A DNA stretch of 7,604 nt from JAMLHN01 sp035708745 (GCA_035708745.1 DASTFJ010000041.1:1-7604), one strand, 5' to 3'. Counted from the first letter of the stretch, positions 1 through 5,951 are shown. Numbers and translations are program-made. Notes: generated by a model not told the origin, from the letters alone.

Positions 1-1395
1 CAGGAATGGCGCTCCACCCGGTACGGCGTCGACGATGAGCATATCTGGATCCGGGGCGGTCTCTACTGGAAATGGGAGCGCCGCTTGCCGATGGAGCGCG
101 TCACCTCGCTGGAGCTGAGCGCCAGCTGGCTCGACCGCCTGCTGAATCTCCGTTCGGTCGAATTCGCATCCAATACCCCGGAAAAGGCGATCGCGACCAT
201 CCGGCTGGCCGCCATCCCGACCCTGGAGGCAATCCAGATTCAGCGTATCGTGCTCGGCGCCACCAAGGATGCCGGCATGGTGCGTTTTGCCGAGCTGGAG
301 CAGGAGCGCGACGAGGTGCAACTGGCCAGCATCACTCCGGGCCAGCTCATCGCCGCCGGTATCACGAGCTTCGAGATCCGGCTCAGCTTCGTCGGCGCCA
401 TCGCCGCCTTCCATCTCTTCAGCAAGTCATATCTCAAGACCTGGCGCAACGACGCGATTCACTGGTTCATCACGACCATCGAGCGGAAACACGCCTTCGC
501 GGATCTGGTCGATGCCACTCTGTTTCTCCTGGTGCTCTTCTGGGTGCTGTCCGTCATCACCTTCGTGGCTACCTTCAGCCGCTTCCGGTTGCAACGGTTG
601 GGGCATCTGGCGCTGATCGAGCATGGATTGGTCACACGGCGGTGGCGGGCGGTGCTGTTGCCGCGGGTGCAGGCCGTGAGCTTCGTCGAAACCCCGGTGC
701 AGGAGTGGCGCCGGGCGGGCTCGTTGCGCATCGAGCTGGCGGGCTCACATCAAAAGTCGCTCGACCGCAAGATGCTGCTGCCCTCGCTGCCCCGCGCGCA
801 GGCGCTGCAGACGCTGGAACGGCTCTTCGGCGGCGCGTTTTTCGAGAACATCTCCCACCAGCTCGATCAGTTCCATCGCATTCCCGTGACCTCGAAACGG
901 ATGTATTCGATGTTCTGGGTCTACCGCATCGTTGGGTTGACGATCGCGCTGGTCGTCTTCGACTGGCTCTCGCCCGATGTCCGCTTCGAGCATCTGACGA
1001 TCCTGGGCATTTTGCTGCTGGCAATCCCGGGATACTTTTTTGGACGCCGGCAATTCAAGGACGCGGGGTGGCTGATCAATAGCGACCGCGAGCTGATCGT
1101 GCGCGAACGTCACGTCAACCGGCGCACGATTATCTGTCCGGCCGACCGGCTGCAATGGCGCGGGATGAAACAGATGACCCTGCCGGGTCGCAAACCAGGC
1201 CCAGCCACGGTGGTGGGCTATGTGGCGGCGTCGGGCAAGGTCGATGGCGTCGGCAAGGGATTCGTGCCAGTCGGCTGGCCGATGTTCGATGGACGGCTGC
1301 GCATTCGCGGCATTCCAGCGACCGAGGCGACCGAGCTATTGGATCGCATGGGACCGCCGTCGGACGACCTGAGCTACCGCCCGCACGTGGTGTAG
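1..1395 (+). CDS. YdbT-like membrane protein with three bPH2 (bacterial PH, DUF304) domains, 5' truncated
   Basis: The frame is open from base 1 and ends at TAG 1393-1395, giving 464 residues with the true start outside the window. TTG 85 and ATG 91 lie inside the first domain, so they are not the start. Three bPH2-like segments are visible: about residues 3-80 (starting WRSTRYGVDDEHIWIR), 195-276 and 355-450 (ending in the typical PVGWPMFDGRLRIRGI stretch). Hydrophobic helices separate them: a weak one at 129-141, then clear ones at 171-192, 302-322 and 332-348. This matches the YdbT plan of paired helices alternating with PH domains; the first helix pair must lie upstream. Known family members sit in the membrane next to YdbS, a one-domain partner, which I would expect just left of the window. 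The role of the family is poorly defined; the Bacillus members have been linked to resistance to foreign antimicrobials, and I see nothing here that shows substrate. The family call is fairly sure, the function is not. Confidence 0.85.
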   Translation, partial: QEWRSTRYGVDDEHIWIRGGLYWKWERRLPMERVTSLELSASWLDRLLNLRSVEFASNTPEKAIATIRLAAIPTLEAIQIQRIVLGATKDAGMVRFAELEQERDEVQLASITPGQLIAAGITSFEIRLSFVGAIAAFHLFSKSYLKTWRNDAIHWFITTIERKHAFADLVDATLFLLVLFWVLSVITFVATFSRFRLQRLGHLALIEHGLVTRRWRAVLLPRVQAVSFVETPVQEWRRAGSLRIELAGSHQKSLDRKMLLPSLPRAQALQTLERLFGGAFFENISHQLDQFHRIPVTSKRMYSMFWVYRIVGLTIALVVFDWLSPDVRFEHLTILGILLLAIPGYFFGRRQFKDAGWLINSDRELIVRERHVNRRTIICPADRLQWRGMKQMTLPGRKPGPATVVGYVAASGKVDGVGKGFVPVGWPMFDGRLRIRGIPATEATELLDRMGPPSDDLSYRPHVV

Positions 1396-1399
1396 ACCG

Positions 1400-1434
1400 G
1401 CAGGCAGCACGCGGCAGACAGCAGGCAGATCGGT
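1400..1434. repeat. Dispersed intergenic repeat, copy 1
   Basis: A 35-base GCAGGC/GCACGCGGCA-type sequence begins five bases after the bPH2 gene stop. It aligns with 7191-7228 at 31 of 35 positions plus one 3-base gap (ATA present only in the second copy). The inner part is itself made of GCAG/GCACGC words, so it may be one of the degenerate short repeats scattered between genes in such genomes. Function unknown. Confidence 0.6.
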
Positions 1435-1628
1435 GTGCGCTGGGCACTGAGTCCCTGGATATTTTGGCGTGGCGATGGGTGCAGTTTCCCTGCATTTTCG
1501 GATTCGATTTTGCCCTGAATTTGCCAGCTGCACCGATGCACGAATTTGACCTGACTCCCGAGAGCCGTAAGACTAGGAGTGCGTTCGGTGGTCGAGCGCC
1601 TCGTCGTCATCGATCAAAGGGGGTATGT
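1435..1628. other. Intergenic leader region before the first knottin-repeat gene
   Basis: No gene is seen here. The stretch is more AT-rich than its surroundings, with three related words: CCCTGGATATTTT (1453), CCCTGCATTT (1488) and CCCTGAATTT (1513). Their spacing is irregular and no function is apparent. The downstream half holds a weak promoter candidate (listed separately) and the ribosome site AAAGGGGG at 1616-1623. Confidence 0.4.
1546..1573 (+). promoter_or_regulatory. Candidate promoter of the first knottin-repeat gene
   Basis: TTGACC (1546-1551) is followed after 16 bases by TAAGAC (1568-1573). The -35 matches the sigma70 consensus at five of six positions; the -10 is poor. The word CGTAAG that covers the -10 (1566-1571) recurs at almost the same distance from the start codon of the paralogous gene (2402-2407), which is the main reason to take it seriously. 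Confidence 0.35.
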
Positions 1629-2285
1629 ATGAACGACGCGACATTCGATAATCTGACCCGTTTGCTGGGTGCGCGCCCATCGCGACGGCAGGTGCTCAAG
1701 GGGATTGTCGGAGGCGGCACGCTGGCCGTTGCCGGGATGACCCGCGCGGTCGAGCATGTGGCGGCGCAATGTCTGGAAGACGGAGAAGCCTGCACCACCG
1801 GCACTGAGTGCTGCGGCGGGGCGTGCTCCGCTTCCCTCGGCGTCTGCGTGACCATGGACGATACCTGCGTCGCCGATGGCGATCCCTGCACCGATGGCGC
1901 GGAATGCTGCGGTGGCGCCTGTTCGGCGTCCATCGGTGTTTGCGTCACGATGGACGAATGCGTGGCCGACGGCGACCCATGCACCGACGGATCGGAATGC
2001 TGCGGTGGGGCCTGTTCGGCGTCGATGGGCGTCTGCGTCACCATGGACGGTCAGTGTCTGGCTGACGGTCAAGCCTGCTCGGCAGGGAGCGATTGCTGCT
2101 CCGGGAACTGCGACGCGTCGACCGGCTATTGCTTCACTCCGACCACCACCCTGCCGGGAACGGGATCGGGCTCTAATCGGGGAACCAGCGCCTCACTGCT
2201 GGTGCCGGCCGCGGCGCTCGGTGCGGCCGCGGTGATCGGCGCTCGCCGGATGCGAACGCCCGCCCATGACGAGGCGAGCGACTGA
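1629..2285 (+). CDS. Tat-exported, LPXTG-anchored surface protein with four six-cysteine knottin-like repeats
   Basis: The 218-residue protein starts at ATG 1629, five bases after AAAGGGGG (1616-1623). The frame is open much further upstream but only this start gives an export signal. Residues 18-24 read SRRQVLK, a twin-arginine motif (R19, R20), followed by a hydrophobic stretch (25-38) and a likely cleavage after V-A-A46. Four tandem modules follow, each C-x6-C-x5-CC-x3-C-x6-C, with first cysteines at 48, 80, 111 and 143; all 24 cysteines of the protein lie in them. That spacing is the inhibitor cystine knot pattern. The C-terminus carries LPGTG (175-179), a hydrophobic helix (about 188-205) and RR (206-207), a classic sortase sorting signal. 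I infer a disulfide-rich protein displayed on the cell wall. Possible roles are adhesion, protease inhibition, toxin-like activity or metal binding; none is shown. The neighbouring gene 2464-3234 is a paralog. Family resemblance: bacterial proteins annotated as Dickkopf-N-like cysteine-rich. Confidence 0.88.
   Translation: MNDATFDNLTRLLGARPSRRQVLKGIVGGGTLAVAGMTRAVEHVAAQCLEDGEACTTGTECCGGACSASLGVCVTMDDTCVADGDPCTDGAECCGGACSASIGVCVTMDECVADGDPCTDGSECCGGACSASMGVCVTMDGQCLADGQACSAGSDCCSGNCDASTGYCFTPTTTLPGTGSGSNRGTSASLLVPAAALGAAAVIGARRMRTPAHDEASD
1770..2132 (+). repeat. Coding tandem repeat, four six-cysteine modules (period 31-32 codons)
   Basis: The units begin at codons 48, 80, 111 and 143 of the first surface protein. 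Units 2 and 3 are nearly identical in protein (CVADGDPCTDG then ECCGGACSAS), unit 1 is close, and unit 4 differs (CCSGNCDASTGYCFTP) and resembles the even-numbered modules of the paralog. At DNA level units 2 and 3 differ at many third codon positions. Confidence 0.85.
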
Positions 2286-2311
2286 GTGACTGCCATTTCG
2301 GTGGGCAAGCA

Positions 2312-2344
2312 GAAACGAGCGGGCGTTCGACGCTCGCTCGTTTC
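2312..2344 (+). terminator. Hairpin after the first knottin-repeat gene, probable terminator
   Basis: GAAACGAGCG (2312-2321) pairs perfectly with CGCTCGTTTC (2335-2344), giving a 10-bp stem and 13-base loop 27 bases after the stop codon. Only TTTC follows, so it is a weak intrinsic terminator by itself, but its position between two genes with separate leaders fits termination or transcript-end protection. Confidence 0.6.
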
Positions 2345-2401
2345 GCGTTCCTGAACAACGCCTGAAGCCTGCATATCCTCGTGCATCGCGCGTTGCGCGG
2401 T

Positions 2402-2407
2402 CGTAAG
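2402..2407 (+). promoter_or_regulatory. CGTAAG element upstream of the second knottin-repeat gene
   Basis: The TAAGCT that overlaps this word fits a loose TAnnnT -10 box. The same CGTAAG occurs 63 bases before the start of the first paralog (1566) and 62 bases before this one. No convincing -35 box lies upstream here; a small CGCGC-GTT-GCGCG inverted repeat (2387-2399) precedes it. Confidence 0.3.
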
Positions 2408-2463
2408 CTCGCCGGGTTCTGGACCAATAGGGTGCCCGGAACACTATTTGAAAGGGGTAGAAC

Positions 2464-3234
2464 ATGGACAACGGGAATTTCGATAATTTTACGCGTCTTC
2501 TTGCGTCGTCACCGTCACGACGACAAGTACTCAAGCGCCTTCTGACGGGCGGCGCCGGTGGTGCGGCGATCGCGTTCGGCATTGCGCAAAGAGCAGAACG
2601 GGCGGGTGCGCAGACGTGCATCGAGGATGGCGGGCTGTGCCAGGCCGGGCTGTACTGTTGCTCTGGTGAGAATTGCGACAACACGGGTCACTGTCCCGCA
2701 TCGGGAACGGACTGCGTTTCTGACAACGGCGCCTGCGCCTCCGGCGATGATTGCTGCTCAGGCAGCTGTGACGACTCGGGGTATTGCTACACGCCCGAGA
2801 ACACCTGCATCGAAGATGGCGGACTGTGCGAGGCGGGTCGCTACTGTTGCTCGGGCGCCAATTGCGATAACACCGGCCATTGTCCCGATTCAGGAACCGG
2901 TTGCGTGGCAGACAATGGCACATGTGCCGCGAACGACGACTGCTGCTCGGGCAATTGCGACAATTCGGGCTATTGCTTTACGCCGGACACCACCTGCATC
3001 GAGGACGGCGGTCTCTGCCAGGCGGGCCGGTATTGCTGTTCGGGCGCCGATTGCGCCGCCGGCGGGCATTGCCCGACCTCCGAAGTGTCGACGCTACCTG
3101 ACACGGGCGCCGGTCATGACGACGGGCGAGGCGCCGCTTCATCGCTGATCACGCCAATTGCCGCGCTCGGAGCCGCGGCCGTGGTCGGAGCGCGTCGTTT
3201 GCGCCACCCGGTCGAGGACAAACCCAGCGCCTAG
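2464..3234 (+). CDS. Tat-exported, LPXTG-anchored surface protein with five alternating knottin-like repeats
   Basis: The 256-residue protein starts at ATG 2464, six bases after AAAGGGG (2451-2457). Its N-terminus (FDNFTRLL, then SRRQVLK at 18-24) closely matches the preceding gene, with hydrophobic residues 29-40 and a likely cleavage after A-G-A49. Five six-cysteine modules follow (first cysteines at 52, 84, 115, 147, 178; 30 cysteines). Modules 1, 3 and 5 are C-x6-C-x5-CC-x4-C-x5-C with CIEDGGLC and DNTGHC-type ends. Modules 2 and 4 are C-x6-C-x5-CC-x3-C-x5-C with SGYC(Y/F)TP. The true unit is therefore a 63-residue pair. LPDTG (211-215), a hydrophobic helix (about 227-242) and RR (244-245) form a sortase signal whose helix and tail nearly match the paralog (AALGAAAV, GARR). 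It is likely a wall-anchored partner or duplicate of its neighbour. Modules are rich in Asp and Asn, so the exposed domain is acidic. The biochemical role is unknown. Confidence 0.88.
   Translation: MDNGNFDNFTRLLASSPSRRQVLKRLLTGGAGGAAIAFGIAQRAERAGAQTCIEDGGLCQAGLYCCSGENCDNTGHCPASGTDCVSDNGACASGDDCCSGSCDDSGYCYTPENTCIEDGGLCEAGRYCCSGANCDNTGHCPDSGTGCVADNGTCAANDDCCSGNCDNSGYCFTPDTTCIEDGGLCQAGRYCCSGADCAAGGHCPTSEVSTLPDTGAGHDDGRGAASSLITPIAALGAAAVVGARRLRHPVEDKPSA
2617..3072 (+). repeat. Coding higher-order repeat, 189-bp units (two and a half copies)
   Basis: Units begin at 2617, 2806 and 2995 and each encodes two different six-cysteine modules; the last is only the first half. The period is exactly 63 codons. 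Protein identity between units is high while many third positions differ, as in the GGCGGGCTG and GGCGGACTG codons of DGGL in copies 1 and 2. Confidence 0.85.
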
Positions 3235-3258
3235 GGCGCCACGTTTTCATGAACCCAA

Positions 3259-3293
3259 CAGACGGAGCGGGCATATGCTGCCCGCTCCGTCTG
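3259..3293. terminator. Strong 14-bp hairpin between convergent genes, probable bidirectional terminator
   Basis: CAGACGGAGCGGGC (3259-3272) pairs perfectly with 3280-3293 around a 7-base loop. It lies 24 bases after the second surface-protein gene and 56 bases after the end of the minus-strand gene at 3350. A short T-containing run (CGTTTCC) follows on the plus strand; the T run is weak on both strands. The position and stability fit shared termination of convergent transcripts. Confidence 0.75.
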
Positions 3294-3349
3294 CGTTTCC
3301 AGCAACTCAGTGGCCGATTCACACACCGGTTGTAGCGCAGGGACCTGGA

Positions 3350-3919
3350 TCAGGAGGCTTTTTGGTAGCCGAGGGTGTCGGCGAGGCGCTGGATATACGC
3401 TTGCTCGGACGCGGTGACCTTTTCGCCGCCGAACCCAAGGAAGCCGCCCGTCTTGGTGGCCTGTACGGCCGCATTGGCAGCAGTCAGGAGCAGCTGTGCC
3501 CAGGCGTCAGCATCGTCGTCCCGGCCCTTGGCGAGCAGCAGCGCATGGGTGCGCCTGGCCGCCTCGATTCCCTCATCGACCGTCTGCTGCGCTGATTCTG
3601 TGGAGGCGGCCTCGTCTTTTTCCGGGTCGTCCATCGTCGACGGATCGGCCTCGGAGACGATCTGCTTCAGCAGAGGGTTGCTCGATTCACCCACGAAGAC
3701 GGCGGATGCCTGCATGGCCGCCACGATCTCGCGCATCAACCCGAACGCACCGCTCTTTTCGCTCATTCCGGCGCCGAGCACGACCTGCCCGAGCGCGCGG
3801 CTGAGATCGGCGAGCTCTTCTTTCGAATAGACATCCAAATCGACATCGGTCGCCGCAGGTGCGATTTCCGTGCTTGCGGGGGTTTCCGCGGTTGCCTCGT
3901 CTTTTGGCGCGTCGGTCAT
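3350..3919 (-). CDS. Small acidic protein of unknown function, predicted helical
   Basis: I do not recognise this 189-residue protein. The ATG at 3919 has an excellent ribosome site (AGGAGGAGGA at 3927-3936, seven bases away), which decides against longer starts. It has no cysteine, no signal peptide and no membrane helix, so it should be cytoplasmic. Residues 1-30 are Ala, Thr, Asp and Glu rich and probably disordered. Residues 31-76 (YSKEELADLSRALGQVVLGA and on) and 111-156 look like amphipathic helices, joined by an acidic stretch (95-110). A glycine-rich GGFLGFGGEKVT (158-169) leads into a final helix; that ending reminds me of uncharacterised actinobacterial proteins, but I cannot name a family. 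It begins 70 bases after the amidase stop on the same strand, so co-transcription is likely, although the gap holds a paired heptamer that could carry its own control. No function is proposed. Confidence 0.75.
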   Translation of the reverse strand: MTDAPKDEATAETPASTEIAPAATDVDLDVYSKEELADLSRALGQVVLGAGMSEKSGAFGLMREIVAAMQASAVFVGESSNPLLKQIVSEADPSTMDDPEKDEAASTESAQQTVDEGIEAARRTHALLLAKGRDDDADAWAQLLLTAANAAVQATKTGGFLGFGGEKVTASEQAYIQRLADTLGYQKAS

Positions 3920-3954
3920 GGCCGGGTCCTCCTCCTGGGATTCGGGTCGAGTGT

Positions 3955-3972
3955 CGTACCGATAGCGTACCG
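3955..3972. promoter_or_regulatory. Paired CGTACCG heptamers one helical turn apart
   Basis: CGTACCG occurs at 3955-3961 and 3966-3972, so the copies are 11 bases apart and on the same face of the helix. They lie 36-53 bases upstream of the small acidic protein's start. An operator or promoter part is possible, but nothing else supports it. Confidence 0.2.
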
Positions 3973-3989
3973 CATCTCCCGCGCGGCGC

Positions 3990-5801
3990 TCAGGCGTCCG
4001 GGGTTGGGGTTGCCTGGTCCGCACCGCCCTCGACCAGGGTCGGCACGAGGCGGTGCGGACCCTGCTGCTCGAAGGCGTAGGCAAAGCCGATCAGGGTGGC
4101 ATCGCTGCAGCTTGGACCGACGAAGGTGATGCTGGTCGGGGACCAATCGTCATAGCCGCCACGGGGCACCGTAATGGCGGGATACCCGGCTAGTCCGTAT
4201 TCGAGCGAATAGGTATCGTCCAGCGTCAGCAGCGCATCGACCTCGTTCGCGGCGAAGAGATCGTCCAGATAGGTTTGGGCGACCGTGACCGCGTCTTTGG
4301 TCAGGGCGACATCATCCGCGGTGGAAAGCTCGCAGGCTTGCGCTTCCTCGAGCCGGGCTTGCCCGAGCGGCATATAGCGGTCGGGATCGGCATTGTTGAA
4401 TTCGATGATGTCGGAGAGGGTAGCCGGGTCGGCGATATCGTTCTGCCGCAAATAGGTGTCGATGCCGTCCCGCATCCCGCAAGCGATCATCTGCCACCAT
4501 TCGAGATCGGGCAAACCGGACGGATGGATCACGACCACCTCGGCGCCGGCTGCTTCCAGATCGTCGATCGCGCCGGTGACATCGAAGAGCGCCAGGGTGT
4601 CCTCGTCGGAAAGCGTTTCGTCGAATGGCACGACGCCGATGCGCGCTCCCTGCAACGCATTCGGGTCGAGCGCGGCCATGAAATCGACCCCAGCGACCGG
4701 GGTGGCCGCGGCGGACCGGTTGTCGGTGCTGTCGAGCGCACCGGCAAAGACCGTCATCGCCACGGCAATGTCCTCGACGGTCTTGCCGATGGGGCCGGCG
4801 GTGTCGAGTGTGGGTGAGAGCGGAATGACATTCTCGCCGCTGATCAGACCGGTAGTGGGGTGCATCCCGACGACGGAGGCATGGGTGGCCGGCGAGATGA
4901 TGGAGCCGATCGTTTCGGTGCCGATCGCGAGCGGGGCGAAGTTCGAGGTCACGGCCACCGCGCTCCCGGTGCTGGATCCGCTCGGATCGCCCCCGAAGGG
5001 ACTCAGCGTCCGGCCGCCAAAGGCGCTGTAGCCATTGGCGATCGACATATGCATCCAGTTGGCCCATTCGGTCATATTGGTTTTGCCGAGGATGACCGCG
5101 CCGGCGTCGCGCAGCTGACGCACCAGATAGGCGTCATGTGTTGCAGGCGCATCGGCCAGGGCGATCGCGCCGGCCGTGGTCGCCATCGAATCCTCGGTGG
5201 CGATGTTTTCCTTGAGCAACACCGGAATGCCCTGCAGCGGTCCCTTGACCTCCCCGTTTTTGCGCTGGATGTCGGCCAGATGGGCGAGATAGAGCGCGTC
5301 GGGATTGAGCTGCGTAACCGCGTTGAGCTGGCCCATATCGTAGGTGACGATGCGATCGACGTAGAACAGCACCAGCTCCTGCGAGGTGAGCTTGCCGGCT
5401 TCGAGCAACGCTTCCAGCTGCGGCACATCGGCCTCGACGATCATGCCTTGCAGCTCGAGCATGCGTTGCGGGGTGATACCGGCCAGCGCCTCGGTAAAGG
5501 GCGACACATCGAGCGGCACATAGGGCGTGGTCGGCAGCCAGGAGAGATCTTCCTCCGGCGCGTCGCCGGTCTCATCGGTCACCGCGGTTTCGTCGCTCGA
5601 ATCGTCGTAGCTGTCGTCATCCGCGGGCGGGAGCGCGTCCTCGTAGGTGGGCTCCTCCTCGGTATAGAGATCCTCGCCGGACGCCTCGTCCTGCCAGGAA
5701 TCGTCCTCTTCGTCCTGGGCGACGACGCGCGGATGATCGACGATGGGCACGACCGCCATCGCCAAAAGCAGCACAACCAGCAACAGTCGGATTCGATTCA
5801 C
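3990..5801 (-). CDS. Secreted amidase-signature hydrolase (peptide amidase-like)
   Basis: The protein is a Ser-cisSer-Lys amidase that should hydrolyse amide bonds outside the cytoplasm. Starting at GTG 5801 it has 603 residues. Residues 1-28 form a signal peptide (NRIR, a Leu/Val core, V-V-A28 before the cut). Residues 30-86 are an extreme Asp/Glu linker. The amidase domain (about 105-590) shows Lys197 in GIPVLLKEN, the GSSTGS loop with cis-Ser277, and nucleophile Ser300 in GTETIGSIISPA. The usual GGSIR arginine is replaced by Ile, and VVGMHPTTGLIS follows, as in the Stenotrophomonas peptide amidase branch rather than GatA. The C-terminal AGYPAITVPRGGY block is also typical. An in-frame TTG at 5939 would add 46 residues and bury the signal, and it lies on the promoter -35, so I reject it; GTG 5804-5817 region alternatives remain possible because the ribosome site (GGTGGTG) is weak. 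Natural substrate unknown. Confidence 0.88.
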   Translation of the reverse strand: MNRIRLLLVVLLLAMAVVPIVDHPRVVAQDEEDDSWQDEASGEDLYTEEEPTYEDALPPADDDSYDDSSDETAVTDETGDAPEEDLSWLPTTPYVPLDVSPFTEALAGITPQRMLELQGMIVEADVPQLEALLEAGKLTSQELVLFYVDRIVTYDMGQLNAVTQLNPDALYLAHLADIQRKNGEVKGPLQGIPVLLKENIATEDSMATTAGAIALADAPATHDAYLVRQLRDAGAVILGKTNMTEWANWMHMSIANGYSAFGGRTLSPFGGDPSGSSTGSAVAVTSNFAPLAIGTETIGSIISPATHASVVGMHPTTGLISGENVIPLSPTLDTAGPIGKTVEDIAVAMTVFAGALDSTDNRSAAATPVAGVDFMAALDPNALQGARIGVVPFDETLSDEDTLALFDVTGAIDDLEAAGAEVVVIHPSGLPDLEWWQMIACGMRDGIDTYLRQNDIADPATLSDIIEFNNADPDRYMPLGQARLEEAQACELSTADDVALTKDAVTVAQTYLDDLFAANEVDALLTLDDTYSLEYGLAGYPAITVPRGGYDDWSPTSITFVGPSCSDATLIGFAYAFEQQGPHRLVPTLVEGGADQATPTPDA

Positions 5802-5909
5802 CAGACTCGACACCACCAGCGATTCGGACAGCGAGACACGAGGGTCGTTCGCTCGATCCGGGTCGGGGGTGGAGTGCAGACAATCCGACGCGAGACGACA
5901 CAGCGGCGC

Positions 5910-5939
5910 AGTGTAGGGCACGCGCCCGAAAAATCTCAA
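5910..5939 (-). promoter_or_regulatory. Sigma70-like promoter of the amidase gene
   Basis: On the minus strand, TTGAGA (5939-5934) is followed after 18 bases by TACACT (5915-5910); matches to consensus are five of six and four of six. It starts 12 bases after the DUF885 stop and would give a leader of about 100 bases before GTG 5801. It implies the amidase and the small acidic gene can be transcribed apart from the DUF885 gene. Confidence 0.5.
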
Positions 5940-5951
5940 ATGCCGGTGGAT

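Noticed and set aside
72..1082. Plus-strand 336-codon frame overlapping the bPH2 gene
   Set aside because: Arg/Gly/Ala-rich shadow frame without domains; the other frame has three bPH2 domains and membrane helices.
1155..1628. Upstream extension of the first knottin-repeat protein in the same frame
   Set aside because: It would overlap the end of the bPH2 gene out of frame and bury the Tat signal; the ribosome site and paralog alignment both fix the start at 1629.
1607..2072. Minus-strand open frames opposite the knottin repeats
   Set aside because: Their repetitiveness (for example QTPIDAEQAPPQHS) is just the reverse reading of the coding repeats.
2617..3072. CRISPR-like array
   Set aside because: The 189-bp units are in-frame coding repeats with no short identical repeats or unique spacers.
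1770..3072. Metallothionein-type proteins
   Set aside because: The cysteines follow the six-cysteine knot spacing with CC pairs, not CxC or CxxC clusters; metal binding is kept only as an alternative.
3350..4084. Longer start for the small acidic protein
   Set aside because: The extension overlaps the amidase 3' end, is Arg-rich, and passes over the strong ribosome site at 3927-3936.
5802..5939. 46-residue N-terminal extension of the amidase from TTG 5939
   Set aside because: No ribosome site, it overlaps a promoter, and it would put 46 residues before a normal signal peptide.
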